This document shows positions 35,862 to 44,921 of a DNA stretch of 64,000 nt, in pieces. A model generated the notes under the pieces. The model was not told where the DNA came from, made no database searches, and worked only from the letters and a program-made list of their open reading frames with translations. The stretch is from an uncultured Oscillospiraceae bacterium (GTDB lineage Bacteria; Bacillota; Clostridia; Oscillospirales; Oscillospiraceae). Position 1 is the first letter of the stretch. Each line of letters opens with the position of its first letter. The stretch is taken from the NCBI GenBank assembly GCA_934589525.1, contig CAKTOB010000005.1, positions 43,317 to 107,316 of the forward strand. The letters run 5' to 3'. The translations under genes and the position numbers were made by a program.

Positions 35862-37466
35862 TTATTCTCGAATCTTCACAATATCCTGATGGGCACGGCC
35901 GAAATTCATCAGCTGTTCCATTTTTCCTGTTTTGCCGGAGGCGGACTGATCCACCACCGTGACCTTGATGGGCCTGCCCAGCTTGGCGGAGGCCTTTCTG
36001 GTAACGGTGGCCAGAATGTCCTCCCGGCTCACGGTCTCTGCCACAAACCGGCTGCCGCAGCGCAGCTCCAGCACATTTCCCGCCAGATTTCCCCGGAGGG
36101 GAGAGGCGGGATTGGCCACAAAGAAGCCGGAGGCGGGCCGGTGGAGCTCCGGTCGGATCTCCTCCATCAGCTCCAGCCAGAACTGGTCATTCTGGGGCAT
36201 GGGCGGGGGCGCTTCCTCCTCCGGAGGGGCATCTTCATCGCCGGGAGGCGGCGGGGCCTCCTCCTGTTCTTCCGCAACAGGAATTTCCCTGGGCTGCTTT
36301 ACGACGAACTGACCGCTTTTCAGCTGGTCTTCCAATCGGGTGAGTCTTGCATTCAAGGCCCCTGCGTCCAGGCTCAGCTCCGGGCGGCACAAGGAGACGA
36401 TGCACAGCTCCGCATCCATCCGCCGGCCCGCACTGCGGTTAAAGCCCGCCGCCGTGGACTGTACCAGCTCCATCATACGGACGATCTCTCCGGTGGAAAG
36501 CCGTTTTGTAAGCTCCACCACCTCGGAATCCGGGGCCACCCCGGAGAGCATGGCAATGCCGGAGCCGGGGGCGGTTTTCATCACCAGAAGGTCTCGCAGC
36601 AGGCTCTCCAATTCATCAAGCAGAGCCCCAATGTCCTTGCCCTGGCTGTAGAGCTGATTAAAGAGAGTCAGGGCCTTGGGCGTATCGTGGGCAGCGCAGT
36701 AAGACAGCAGGGTGCCGCACTTCTGCTCCCCCGCAATGCCCAGACACTCATAGACCTTTTCCGCGGTCACTTCCCCGGTGGTGGCACTGGCGCACTGGTC
36801 CAGCAGACTCAAGCCGTCACGCATGGCCCCGTCTGCCAGTCTTGCCAGCACCCGGGCGGCGCTGTCGTCTAAATCGATGCTCTCCTGATAGGCCACATAT
36901 TGCAGTCTTGCTGCAATGTCCTCCTGGCTGATGCGCCGGAAGGAAAAGCGCTGGCACCGGGAGAGAATGGTGGCCGGAACCTTGTGCAGCTCCGTGGTGG
37001 CCAGAATGAACAACAGATGCTCCGGAGGCTCCTCGATGATTTTAAGCAGGGCGTTAAAGGCGGAGAGGGACAGCATGTGTACCTCGTCCACGATATACAC
37101 CCGCTTGCGGACCTGGGACGGGGTATACACCGCGTCATCCCGCAAATCCCGGACATTGTCTACGCCGTTATTGGAGGCGGCGTCGATCTCCAGCACGTCC
37201 ATACAGGTTCCGGCATCAATAGAGCGGCAAGCGGAACACGCATTGCAGGGATTCCCGTTATCCGGGTTCAGGCAGTTCACCGCCTTGGCCAAAATTTTGG
37301 CGCAGCTGGTCTTGCCGGTGCCCCGGGAACCGGTAAAGAGGTAGGCGTGGCTCAGCTTTCCGGTGACGATCTGGGTTTTCAGCGTCTGGGTCACCGCCAG
37401 CTGGCCGGATACATCGTCAAAGGTCTGGGGGCGATATTTACGATAAAGGGCCTGATAGGCAGACAT
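35862..37466 (-). CDS. dnaX: DNA polymerase III subunit gamma/tau
   Basis: 534 residues. An AAA+ clamp-loader ATPase with Walker A GSRGTGKTSCAK near 46-57, a zinc site CLNPDNGNPCNACSAC, and DEVHMLS (Walker B) near 126. A Pro/Glu-rich linker (about 395-425, EEQEEAPPPPGDEDAPPEE) precedes a C-terminal tau-like domain. Whether a shorter gamma form is made by frameshift is not evident. First gene of the dnaX-ybaB-recR operon. Confidence 0.96.
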   Translation of the reverse strand: MSAYQALYRKYRPQTFDDVSGQLAVTQTLKTQIVTGKLSHAYLFTGSRGTGKTSCAKILAKAVNCLNPDNGNPCNACSACRSIDAGTCMDVLEIDAASNNGVDNVRDLRDDAVYTPSQVRKRVYIVDEVHMLSLSAFNALLKIIEEPPEHLLFILATTELHKVPATILSRCQRFSFRRISQEDIAARLQYVAYQESIDLDDSAARVLARLADGAMRDGLSLLDQCASATTGEVTAEKVYECLGIAGEQKCGTLLSYCAAHDTPKALTLFNQLYSQGKDIGALLDELESLLRDLLVMKTAPGSGIAMLSGVAPDSEVVELTKRLSTGEIVRMMELVQSTAAGFNRSAGRRMDAELCIVSLCRPELSLDAGALNARLTRLEDQLKSGQFVVKQPREIPVAEEQEEAPPPPGDEDAPPEEEAPPPMPQNDQFWLELMEEIRPELHRPASGFFVANPASPLRGNLAGNVLELRCGSRFVAETVSREDILATVTRKASAKLGRPIKVTVVDQSASGKTGKMEQLMNFGRAHQDIVKIRE

Positions 37467-37511
37467 GGCCGCAGCCTCCTCCCCGCTTTTTTATTGAAAT
37501 TCTCAAAAAGA

Positions 37512-37811
37512 ATCGGCCTATAACAAGATCGCACGCCTATATTTGAATGAATAGACACTCCTTGAGACCGTGCAGCCAGCTCAAAAACGGCAACCTCGCG
37601 GCACACGAAACATTCCGCTTAATGCTGCTTGGTTCCCCACCTGACATGGTTCACGGGGTCTCGTTGCGCAAGACCGCTCTCTCAACACCGCGGTAACGGT
37701 CCAAGAGAAAATCTATTCACCCGGGTATAGGCATTCATCCCTGCTGTAGCGGATTGCAGGTACAGGGCACCGCTAACTCCCCGACTAGTGCGACCTTGTT
37801 ATAAGCCGATT
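37512..37811 (-). ncRNA. ffs: Signal recognition particle RNA, large Bacillus-type
   Basis: About 300 nt. The ends pair over a long helix (minus-strand CTTATAACAAGGTCGCAC with GTGCGATCTTGTTATAGG). Conserved blocks are the Alu-domain GGTGCCCTGTACCTGCAATC and the S-domain core with GTCAGGTGGGGAACCAAGCA then GCATTAAG. The 3' helix followed by TTCTTTTTGAG probably serves as terminator. The exact 5' end is uncertain by about ten bases. It fills the 37467-37835 gap between dnaX and acpP. Confidence 0.93.
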
Positions 37812-37835
37812 CAGCTTTAACAAAGTGAAATGTAT

Positions 37836-38057
37836 TCAGTTCAGCTTGGATTCGATAAAGTCGGCCAGCTCTTTGAACGTGGTAATCTTCTGATCTTCCA
37901 TATCCAGCTCCACACCCAGCTCGCTTTCCAGGTCCATGATCATCTCGACAATGTCCAAAGAATCGATGCCCAGGCTCTCAAAGGTGGAGTCGGGGTGGAT
38001 CTCGGAAGCGTCCAGCTCCAGCTGCTTGGCAGCGTAGTTTACAAGCTTCTCGTACAT
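37836..38057 (-). CDS. acpP: Acyl carrier protein
   Basis: 73 residues, acidic, with the phosphopantetheine attachment site GIDSLDIVEM (Ser36). Carries growing acyl chains in fatty acid synthesis. GGGAG precedes the ATG. No other fab genes are beside it. The sequence deviates from the usual FabD/FabF-operon ACP, so a special-purpose ACP cannot be excluded. Confidence 0.93.
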   Translation of the reverse strand: MYEKLVNYAAKQLELDASEIHPDSTFESLGIDSLDIVEMIMDLESELGVELDMEDQKITTFKELADFIESKLN

Positions 38058-38110
38058 GAAAATACTCCCTTCGTCAAATAGTCTCTATCAAAGGTTTCCA
38101 CGCTATTCTA

Positions 38111-39361
38111 TTACAAAGGTTTGGATTTGTCAATGGCCAATTCAGCCTGAACGCCCAAAGCCGCCCCATAGGCCGTGGCCCAGGCGATTTGCAGGTTGAA
38201 TCCGCCGGTATATGCATCACAATCCAGAATCTCTCCCGCAAAATACAACCCTTCGATTTTTTTGGAGCCCATGGTCTTGGGGTCAACCTCCCCGGTTTTG
38301 ATGCCGCCGGAGGTGACAATGGCCTCCGCCACCGGGCGTTTGCCTTTGATTTCCACGGGGAAGGCTTTCAAAAGCATTACCAGGGCGTGGCGGGACTGCT
38401 TTGTCAGGCTGTTGGCCTGAAGGTCCCGGGGGATGTTCAGACGGTCCAGCACCACCGGGATCATGGACCGGGGCAGCAGATCCGTCAGGGCGTTTTCCAT
38501 GGTGCGGTTCTGGTACATGTCCAGGTCCCGCAGAAGCCGGGCATCCAGCTTGCCCTCTTCCAGGGCGGGCTTCAAGTCGATCAAAAGCCGGCAGCCCTCC
38601 CCTTTTAAGTGGCAGCTGGCGCTGAGCACCGTGGGGCCGGAGACTCCAAAATGGGTAAAGAGCAGCTCACCAAAGTCCTTATACAGCACCTTCCCCTTGG
38701 CGTTCACCAGCTTGACCCCCACGTTGCGCAGGGACAGGCCCTGCATTTTGGGGCAGTCCTCCCCGGCTTCCTCTAAGGGCACCAGGCTTCCCTGTGGGGG
38801 CACCACCGTATGGCCCAGGGCCGCTGCCATCCGGTATCCGTCACCGGTGGAGCCGGTGGTGGGATAGGAGCAGCCGCCTGTTGCCAAAATCACGGTTTTC
38901 GCATTCAGCACTTCCGTTTCCGTCCGCACCCCCGTTACATGGCCCTCCCGGGTGGTGATTTCCAGAACACGGCCGGTCCTTACGGTGACACCGGTTTCCC
39001 GCATTTTTCTTTTCAGGCAGTCCAGAATAGAAGCGGCGCTGTCGGACTGGGGGAAGACCCGGTTCCCCCGCTCGGTTTTCAGGGGGCAGCCCGCCCCTTC
39101 AAAGAACGCCATGGTCTTTTCCGGGGGAAAGGCCGTCATGGCGCTGTAGAGAAAGCGGCCGTTCCGGGGGGTATTTTGCAGCACCTCTTCCGCGGAGCAG
39201 TTGTTCGTCACATTGCAGCGGCCCTTGCCGGTGATCAAAAGCTTCTTGCCCAGCCGGTCATTTCGCTCCAAAACCGTCACCTTACAGCCAAGTTTCGCCG
39301 CGGTAATGGCTGCGAACATTCCCGCCGGGCCGCCGCCGATCACCAGAACATCACTCGTCAT
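38111..39361 (-). CDS. BaiN/HI0933-type NAD(P)/FAD-dependent oxidoreductase
   Basis: 416 residues. N-terminal FAD dinucleotide fold VIGGGPAGMFAAITAAKLG, the family signature LGKKLLITGKGRCNVTN near 39-53, ATGGCSYPTTGSTGDGY near 155-171 and a C-terminal TSGGIKTGEVDPKTM followed by LYFAGEILD. Members related to BaiN have been implicated in bile-acid metabolism, but most are of unknown substrate. It overlaps the RpiR regulator gene by 11 bases. Confidence 0.9.
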   Translation of the reverse strand: MTSDVLVIGGGPAGMFAAITAAKLGCKVTVLERNDRLGKKLLITGKGRCNVTNNCSAEEVLQNTPRNGRFLYSAMTAFPPEKTMAFFEGAGCPLKTERGNRVFPQSDSAASILDCLKRKMRETGVTVRTGRVLEITTREGHVTGVRTETEVLNAKTVILATGGCSYPTTGSTGDGYRMAAALGHTVVPPQGSLVPLEEAGEDCPKMQGLSLRNVGVKLVNAKGKVLYKDFGELLFTHFGVSGPTVLSASCHLKGEGCRLLIDLKPALEEGKLDARLLRDLDMYQNRTMENALTDLLPRSMIPVVLDRLNIPRDLQANSLTKQSRHALVMLLKAFPVEIKGKRPVAEAIVTSGGIKTGEVDPKTMGSKKIEGLYFAGEILDCDAYTGGFNLQIAWATAYGAALGVQAELAIDKSKPL

Positions 39362-40226
39362 GATCGGTTACCTGCTTTTCGTATACCTCATACTCGTCCC
39401 AGATCCGCTCCAGGGTCTCAAAGGTATGGGCGATCTCCGTTTCCTTTTTGGCCGCAATGGCAACAATCAGGGCGTTGATCATGCTCAGAGGGGCTACCAG
39501 GCTGTCAACCAGGGAGACCATGTCGCTTTTGGCTACCAAAACATGGTCACAGCACTGACCCAGGGGGGAGAGCTTGCTGTCGGTGATGCCGATGACCGTG
39601 GCCCCGGCGGAGCAGCAATACCGGGCACCCTTGGTGGTGGATGCGGAATACCGGGGGAAGCTGAAGGCGATGACCACGTCCTCCGGCCCCACGCTGACCA
39701 TTTTTTCAAACATTTCGCCCTGGCTCACACCGGTGATCACATGGACATTGTTGAACATATAGTTCAGGTAATAGCCTAAGAACTCTGCCAGCGGCGCAAC
39801 GGAACGGACGCCCAGGATAAACACCCTTTTGGCCTTCAAAATCGCATTGACGGCGTTTTGAAACTCCTCCCGGCTGACGTTTTCCTCGGTCTGGCGGAGC
39901 TTTTCAATATCGGCATGGAAGACTGTGGAAATCACATCCTGGTCCTTCATCCGGTCATTGGCCACCTCAATGCGCTGCACAGAGGTCAGGCGGTTCAGCA
40001 CCATTTCCTGCATGGACTTCTGCATGCTGGGGTAGCCGTCAAAGCCCAGGTCCACGGCGAACCGAACCACCGTGGACTCGGAAACGCCCACGTTCTGGGC
40101 CAGCTTGTTGGCGGTCATAAAGGCCGCTTTATCATAGGATTCCAGGATATACTGGGCAATGCGCTTCTGACCCTTGGAGAATCCGGGCATGTCTTGTTTT
40201 AAATTGGAAAGAATATCACTGCTCAC
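39351..40226 (-). CDS. MurR/RpiR family transcriptional regulator
   Basis: 291 residues: N-terminal HTH-6 domain (TANKLAQNVGVSESTVVRFAVDLG, about residues 37-60) and a C-terminal SIS sugar-phosphate-binding domain (RVFILGVRSVAPLAEFLGYYL...VVIAFSFPRYSAST). The start is GTG at 40226, preceded by AGAGGGG; the open frame further upstream lacks a ribosome site. Its coupling with the flavoprotein gene suggests it regulates that unit; the ligand is unknown. Confidence 0.92.
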   Translation of the reverse strand: MSSDILSNLKQDMPGFSKGQKRIAQYILESYDKAAFMTANKLAQNVGVSESTVVRFAVDLGFDGYPSMQKSMQEMVLNRLTSVQRIEVANDRMKDQDVISTVFHADIEKLRQTEENVSREEFQNAVNAILKAKRVFILGVRSVAPLAEFLGYYLNYMFNNVHVITGVSQGEMFEKMVSVGPEDVVIAFSFPRYSASTTKGARYCCSAGATVIGITDSKLSPLGQCCDHVLVAKSDMVSLVDSLVAPLSMINALIVAIAAKKETEIAHTFETLERIWDEYEVYEKQVTDHDE

Positions 40227-40340
40227 GTGATAGCCCCTCTTTCTATGTACATTGTTCTGGCGGTGGCAAAACCGCATTCTTTTGTCATTTTAACAAATCC
40301 CGGGGTATTTTGCAAGCGGTTCCCGGATAACAATTTCTAA

Positions 40341-41045
40341 CTATTTATGAAGTTCCCGGACCTCGGCCTCGGTAAGGTAGCGCCACGCCCCCTCCGGCAG
40401 GCTGCCCAGTCGCACAGAGCCCTCTGCAACCCGTTTCAGCCGCAGCACCTGCATTCCCGCCGCCTGACACATCCGGCGGACCTGGCGGTTGCGGCCCTCG
40501 TGGATCACCACTTCCAGCCGGGCCTTGCCGTCTCTTACCTCCAGCAGCCGGACCTTGGGGGGGCGGATCCTGTAGCCGTCCAGCACAATGGGTCGGGCCA
40601 GCAGGTCCTCTTTTCCCGGCTCAAAGCCCGAAACCAGCACACGGTAGCATTTCTCGATCTCATGGCTGGGGTGCATCAGGCAGTTGGCAAAGTCCCCGTC
40701 GTTTGTAAAGAGCAGCAGGCCCTCGGAGTCCATATCCAGCCGACCGATGGGATACACCCGTACCCCGCAATCCGCCACCAGGGAGGCAGCATCCAGCCGA
40801 CCCTTCTCGTCCCGCAATGTGGTGACGTAGCCCCGGGGCTTGTAGAGCATCAGGTACACGGGCTTTCCTTCCCCGGGCAGGGGACGGCCATCCACCATAA
40901 TTTGGTCTTGCTCCGGGTCTGCCGCGGCCCCCAGCTCCGCCGGAAGGCCGTTGACCGTGACACGGCCCGCCTCGATCCATTTTTCAGCCTCCCGGCGGGA
41001 GCAAAGGCCCCTGCCGGAAAGGATTTTTTGCAGTCGTTCTTTCAT
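40341..41045 (-). CDS. rluB: rRNA pseudouridine synthase (RluB/RsuA family)
   Basis: 234 residues: S4 RNA-binding domain at the N-terminus (RLQKILSGRGLCSRREAEKWI) and a catalytic domain with GRLDMDSEGLLLFTNDG, whose first Asp (in GRLD) is the nucleophile. The C-terminal HEGRNRQVRRM block is typical of the family. Isomerises a uridine of 23S rRNA. ATG at 41045 overlaps the dacF stop (ATGA); last gene of the scpA operon. Confidence 0.94.
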   Translation of the reverse strand: MKERLQKILSGRGLCSRREAEKWIEAGRVTVNGLPAELGAAADPEQDQIMVDGRPLPGEGKPVYLMLYKPRGYVTTLRDEKGRLDAASLVADCGVRVYPIGRLDMDSEGLLLFTNDGDFANCLMHPSHEIEKCYRVLVSGFEPGKEDLLARPIVLDGYRIRPPKVRLLEVRDGKARLEVVIHEGRNRQVRRMCQAAGMQVLRLKRVAEGSVRLGSLPEGAWRYLTEAEVRELHK

Positions 41046-42124
41046 GATTCTCTCCAAAATTTCCAAAAGGGCTTCTTGGAAGGAAGCTCCTTTTCAACCG
41101 TTTCTCCGTAAATGAGTTCTACTTTTCCGATGACCTTCCCGGAAAGCAGCACATAGGCCCAACCCGCATCACCGCCCCGGACCACCGGAGCATAGGCAAA
41201 CTCCTGTCCCCCCAGCACGATTTGGGGCTGTTCCTCCCGGCCCAGGGCATAGGTAAAATCCCGGGAAGATAGCAGCCGGACAGTGCCTTCGCCGCCCATC
41301 AACCGGCGTTTTCCCAGTTCTTCCCCGGCGCTGATCAGAAGCCTGGGCGCAAAGTCCTCAAAGCCCCGGTCCAGGAGGGCCCGGTGGTCCTGCCAGTCCT
41401 GGGGGGCATCCATGGTGGCCGCCACCAGTCTGCGGCCCTGCCGCTGGGCGCTGGACACCAGGATGCGTCCGGCGGCACGGGTATAGCCCGTTTTAATGCC
41501 CTCTGCCCCATCCGCCAGCCACAATAGCTTATTGTGGTTTTTCAGATACCGCTCCCCTACCTTAACGGTCTTCGTGGAAACGGTTTTGGCAAAAATCGGA
41601 TTTTCCATGGCATAGGCCCCCAGCTTTGCCAGGTCCCGGGCCGTAGAGTAATGGTCCGGGGCATCCAGGCCGTTGGGGTTTGCAAAATGGGTATCTGAAA
41701 GGCCCAGTGCCCGGGCCTTGTCGTTCATCCGCTCTACAAAGCCCTCTACGGTTCCCCCGCAGTAAATGGCCAGGGCCACCGCCGCATCGTTGCCGGAGGA
41801 GAGCATCAGGCCGTACAGAAGCTCCTGCAGCGTCAGCACCTCTCCCTCCCGTAAATACATGGAGGAGCCCTCAATACCCACCGCCTCCCGGGGGATGCGC
41901 ATCCGGTCTAAGACATTGCACTGTTCGCAGATCAGCAGCGCCGTCATGATTTTGGTGGTGCTTGCCATAGGGGCCCGGTCCCCGGGGCTTTTTTCGTAGA
42001 GCAGCCGCCCGCTGACGGGCTCCAGCAGCACCGCCCTTTTGGCAGACACCGCCTGGGCCCGCTGGGGCAATAACAAAACGGCAGCCAGGATGATAGCTGC
42101 CGTTTTGGCCAAAAATGATCTCAT
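41042..42124 (-). CDS. dacF: D-alanyl-D-alanine carboxypeptidase (DacF-like)
   Basis: 360 residues with an N-terminal signal peptide (cleavage near QRAQA-VS). Low-molecular-mass PBP motifs: ASTTK (SxxK) near 55-59, SSGND (SxN) near 112, and IKTGYT (KTG) near 210. Trims the terminal D-Ala of peptidoglycan stem peptides; the C-terminal beta domain is present. The neighbourhood (ytfJ, scpAB) matches the sporulation-linked dacB/dacF locus. ATG at 42124 has GAGG rather close; GTG at 42133 is an alternative start. Confidence 0.92.
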   Translation of the reverse strand: MRSFLAKTAAIILAAVLLLPQRAQAVSAKRAVLLEPVSGRLLYEKSPGDRAPMASTTKIMTALLICEQCNVLDRMRIPREAVGIEGSSMYLREGEVLTLQELLYGLMLSSGNDAAVALAIYCGGTVEGFVERMNDKARALGLSDTHFANPNGLDAPDHYSTARDLAKLGAYAMENPIFAKTVSTKTVKVGERYLKNHNKLLWLADGAEGIKTGYTRAAGRILVSSAQRQGRRLVAATMDAPQDWQDHRALLDRGFEDFAPRLLISAGEELGKRRLMGGEGTVRLLSSRDFTYALGREEQPQIVLGGQEFAYAPVVRGGDAGWAYVLLSGKVIGKVELIYGETVEKELPSKKPFWKFWRES

Positions 42125-42163
42125 ATTCCTCACCCGTGGCTAGAATGCCCGGAACAGGAAGCT

Positions 42164-42541
42164 TTATTCCGGTTTCTTCTCAAAAAGCGCCGAAATCCGG
42201 TCAAGGGTCTCCGGGACCATTTCTACGATCCGGTCAGCGGTGGTATTGGCAGGCTCCGCAATGGTCAGTATCCGCACATTGCCCTCTTTTACCACCAGGA
42301 AGCACACCGGCGTGACCTTGACACCGGCACCCACGCCGCCGCCAAAGGGATTCTGGGTGGGGGCCTTGCTGGATACAAAGTCCGAACCGCCGCCCCCCAG
42401 GCCGACGCTGATTTTGGACACGGGAATGATGGTAATGCCGTCCGCGGTCTGGATGGGCTGGCCTACCACCGTATTGGAATCCACCATTTCACGAACTTTC
42501 GCAATGGTGCTCTCCAGCATGTTGGGAAGTTTTTCACTCAT
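42164..42541 (-). CDS. ytfJ: GerW family sporulation protein
   Basis: 125 residues matching GerW/YtfJ: N-terminal helix with ESTIAKVREMVDSNTVVG, IQTADGITIIPVSKISVG, a Gly-rich GLGGGGSDF turn and GGGVGAGVKVTPVCFLVV. In B. subtilis YtfJ is a forespore protein needed for normal germination. Follows the DUF2953 gene after the palindromic element at 42573-42733. Confidence 0.92.
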   Translation of the reverse strand: MSEKLPNMLESTIAKVREMVDSNTVVGQPIQTADGITIIPVSKISVGLGGGGSDFVSSKAPTQNPFGGGVGAGVKVTPVCFLVVKEGNVRILTIAEPANTTADRIVEMVPETLDRISALFEKKPE

Positions 42542-42572
42542 TGACTTGCACCGCCTTTTTCTTCTTGTCTAA

Positions 42573-42733
42573 GGAAGCTCTGAGTAAATCGGCAAGAGCT
42601 GGCAGCGAGAGATTTTGCTTCCAGGCAAGGTTCTAAAAGTGGAGGAATACTTTGTGTATTTCCCACTTTTAGAACCGCAGCATGGGAGCAAAAGATCCGC
42701 TGTCCAGCCGCAGACGATTTATTCAGAGTTTCC
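42573..42733. repeat. Palindromic MITE-like element, copy 2
   Basis: Two 78-base arms (42573-42650 and 42656-42733), about 80 percent complementary by eye, flank the loop TTTGT. Terminal repeats: GGAAGCTCTGAGTAAATCG and the reverse complement of GGAAACTCTGAATAAATCG; an inner 14-base block GGTTCTAAAAGTGG is perfectly inverted. Read on the minus strand it shares TCTGAA, CAGCGG-x-TCTTTT and AATACACAAAGTATTCCT with copy 1 at 17101. It separates DUF2953 from ytfJ within one operon and contains the DUF2953 stop. Confidence 0.82.
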
Positions 42734-43319
42734 AAAAAAAATGTTTTATAATTCGAATACCGTAACGGATCGCCAGCCCCAGGAGCCGCCCCAGAGTGAC
42801 GGTCAGATCCATGGCAAAGACCACCCGGGGCTCACAGCCCACAAAGTCACACTCCACCTGCACGTCTCGCTTTTTGATGACAAAGGCACGGTCCAGCTGG
42901 GGCATCAGGCTTCCCACCGCCGCCCAGGCTCTGCCATAGTACACCGCCAGATCTGCCGGGTCATCCCCTGCCATGAGAAAACGGAAGGTCAGGTTGTTTA
43001 CCCGCAGTTTTCGCCGCAGATCCCCCAGGAAATCCAGGCCGGTCTGAAGCAGCGGCAGGAAGCGTTTCCAGTCGCCCCCGGGCTTCTTTGCGGGCGTCTG
43101 GGGTGTTTGCGCCGCAGGCGCTTGGGGCACCGGCTGGGCTTTTTGCTTTTTGGGCCGGTGCAGCAGCCGGTGAAGCCGCTCTGACATGGGGTAAAGCCTC
43201 AGCCGGAACATCCCCAGCAGCAGCACCGCCTCCGCCCCTCCGGCATCATAGCGCAGCCGCAGGCCCAGAGGCATGCACCCCAGCAGCACCAGAATGGCCA
43301 GGAAAAACAGCCAGCCCAT
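42723..43319 (-). CDS. DUF2953 domain protein
   Basis: 198 residues: an N-terminal membrane span (GWLFFLAILVLLGCMPLGL), a short beta-rich part, a Pro/Ala/Gln-rich linker (about 62-78) and the DUF2953 core with FRFLMAGDDPADLAVYYGRAWA. Function unknown, but the family almost always lies next to ytfJ and scpB in spore formers, as here. Its last four codons and TGA stop fall in the end of the palindromic element, so the C-terminus may have been altered by insertion. Confidence 0.88.
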   Translation of the reverse strand: MGWLFFLAILVLLGCMPLGLRLRYDAGGAEAVLLLGMFRLRLYPMSERLHRLLHRPKKQKAQPVPQAPAAQTPQTPAKKPGGDWKRFLPLLQTGLDFLGDLRRKLRVNNLTFRFLMAGDDPADLAVYYGRAWAAVGSLMPQLDRAFVIKKRDVQVECDFVGCEPRVVFAMDLTVTLGRLLGLAIRYGIRIIKHFFWKL

Positions 43320-43898
43320 TTAGGTCCCCTCCGGGGCGGCCGCCGCTTCCTGCCCTTCCTCCGGCAGCTCGATGGGCTCACCGAAGGCGATTTTTTCAAT
43401 GGGCGGCAGCTCCTCCAAGGATTGAAGACCAAAGGTCCGCAAAAAATCCGGCGTGGTTTTGTATTGAATGGGCCGCCCGGGTACGTTGAGCCGCCCGGCC
43501 TCTTCGATGAGTTTTTTGTTCAGCAGGGCCGCCACAGAATAGGAGCTGTCCGCTCCCCGGATCTGCTCCACCATGGCCTTGGTCGCAGGCTGGTAATAGG
43601 CGATAATGGTCAGCGTCTCCAGCTGGGAGGAAGAAAGCTTGGGGGGCTTTCTGGTTTCCAGGGCCTTCGTAATATAGTCCGCCATTTCGCCGGAGGACAC
43701 CATCTGGTAGCCCTGCTCCAGCCGGAGGATGCGAATGCCCCGGCGGTCATAGGCCAGCTGGTCTGCCAGGGCATCCGCGGCCTTTACAATGTCCTGGGGG
43801 TCTGTCTCCAGGGTCTGGGCCAGTCGGGAGACCTCCACCCGCTCCCCGGCGGCAAAGAGAATGGCTTCAATGATCCTTTGCAGCTGTTCTAGTTCCAT
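43320..43898 (-). CDS. scpB: Segregation and condensation protein B
   Basis: 192-residue winged-helix protein, the kleisin-associated subunit of the SMC-ScpAB condensin. Recognised from the N-terminal LQRIIEAILFAAGERV and LETLTIIAYYQPATKAMVEQIRG near 108-130. ATG at 43898 overlaps the scpA stop by one base (TAATG) and the stop directly abuts the DUF2953 ATG. Confidence 0.95.
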   Translation of the reverse strand: MELEQLQRIIEAILFAAGERVEVSRLAQTLETDPQDIVKAADALADQLAYDRRGIRILRLEQGYQMVSSGEMADYITKALETRKPPKLSSSQLETLTIIAYYQPATKAMVEQIRGADSSYSVAALLNKKLIEEAGRLNVPGRPIQYKTTPDFLRTFGLQSLEELPPIEKIAFGEPIELPEEGQEAAAAPEGT

Positions 43899-44692
43899 TA
43901 GCCTTGTACTCCTTCCGCAACGTTCCGGTCCAGCAGCCGGACATTTGGATTTTCTCCGCTGGTATCGTCCTCTAAGGTGATGGCGTTGGTCTTGCACAGC
44001 TCCAGAATGGCCAGGAAGGTGGCCACCACCTCTGACCGGGTCTTGTTGCCCCGGAACAGCGACTTGAGCTTTTCAACGCCCCGAAGAAGCAGCTGCCGCA
44101 GCACCTCTCCGGATTTCCGGGCCACCGGGTAGGGCTCCTTGCCGACGATGCCCTTAAAATTCTGGGTCGGCGGCGGAAGCTGCCGCTGGCTCCGCTCCGT
44201 GATCATTTCCAGGGCCCGCAGCAGGTCCCGGACGTCATGCTGATACCGGTAAGACCCCGCCTTTTTCAGGGGCTCCGGCTCCTTGGTAAACAGGCACCGG
44301 CCGATTTCGTTTCGGGGTTCCAGCTCCGCCACGGCCACACGGATCTGCTCCATGGCCTCTCTCCGGCGGCGCTCGATCAGCCCCTGCCGCAGCTGGTCCA
44401 GCTCGTCCTCCGCCTCCTGCTGCTCCGCGGCGGACAGCAGCATCTTGGTTTTGATCAGCATCAGGTGGGATGCCATGGTGATAAACTCACTGGCAATTTC
44501 CATATCCAGCCGCTTCATTTCGTCCAGATACGCCAGATACTGCTCCAGAATCGCCGTAATGGACACGTCCTGAATTTCAATTTTGTTTTTGCTCAGCAGC
44601 AAAAAAATCACATCCAGAGGGCCTTCGAAATCCGCCCGTTCTTCCGTCCGGGTGTGGACAATGCCCTCCAGGTGGTATTGGGGTTCCGACAT
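43898..44692 (-). CDS. scpA: Segregation and condensation protein A
   Basis: 264-residue kleisin that bridges SMC heads for chromosome compaction. The N-terminal FEGPLDVIFLLLSKNKIEIQDV is the family signature; the C-terminal winged helix (about 190-250) ends in LLELCK-like SFLAILELCKTN. First gene of scpA-scpB-DUF2953-ytfJ-dacF-rluB. Confidence 0.95.
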   Translation of the reverse strand: MSEPQYHLEGIVHTRTEERADFEGPLDVIFLLLSKNKIEIQDVSITAILEQYLAYLDEMKRLDMEIASEFITMASHLMLIKTKMLLSAAEQQEAEDELDQLRQGLIERRRREAMEQIRVAVAELEPRNEIGRCLFTKEPEPLKKAGSYRYQHDVRDLLRALEMITERSQRQLPPPTQNFKGIVGKEPYPVARKSGEVLRQLLLRGVEKLKSLFRGNKTRSEVVATFLAILELCKTNAITLEDDTSGENPNVRLLDRNVAEGVQG

Positions 44693-44860
44693 AGGTCCCG
44701 TTCCTCTCCCTTTGCGGCGGCTTTCCCCGGGAAAATTCTGTGTTTCTCCAGAATTTTCCCACCGCCTGGTTCAAATGATAGACGTTTGTGGTATTATACC
44801 ACCCTTTCCCCTACTTCGCAAGCTGTAGAATAAAAAAATATACAATCTGTATCAAAACGA

Positions 44861-44889
44861 TTGCAATTTCCGACAAGGTGTGATAAGAT
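44861..44889 (+). promoter_or_regulatory. Promoter of the small membrane protein gene at 44922
   Basis: TTGCAA (44861-44866), 17-base spacer, TAAGAT (44884-44889). Confidence 0.7.
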
Positions 44890-44921
44890 ACCCCTAGAAA
44901 GAGACCGCTGGAGGGATAGAA

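Noticed and set aside
42538..42735. 65-codon frame between DUF2953 and ytfJ
   Set aside because: It lies almost entirely inside the 161-bp palindromic element and shows no protein features.
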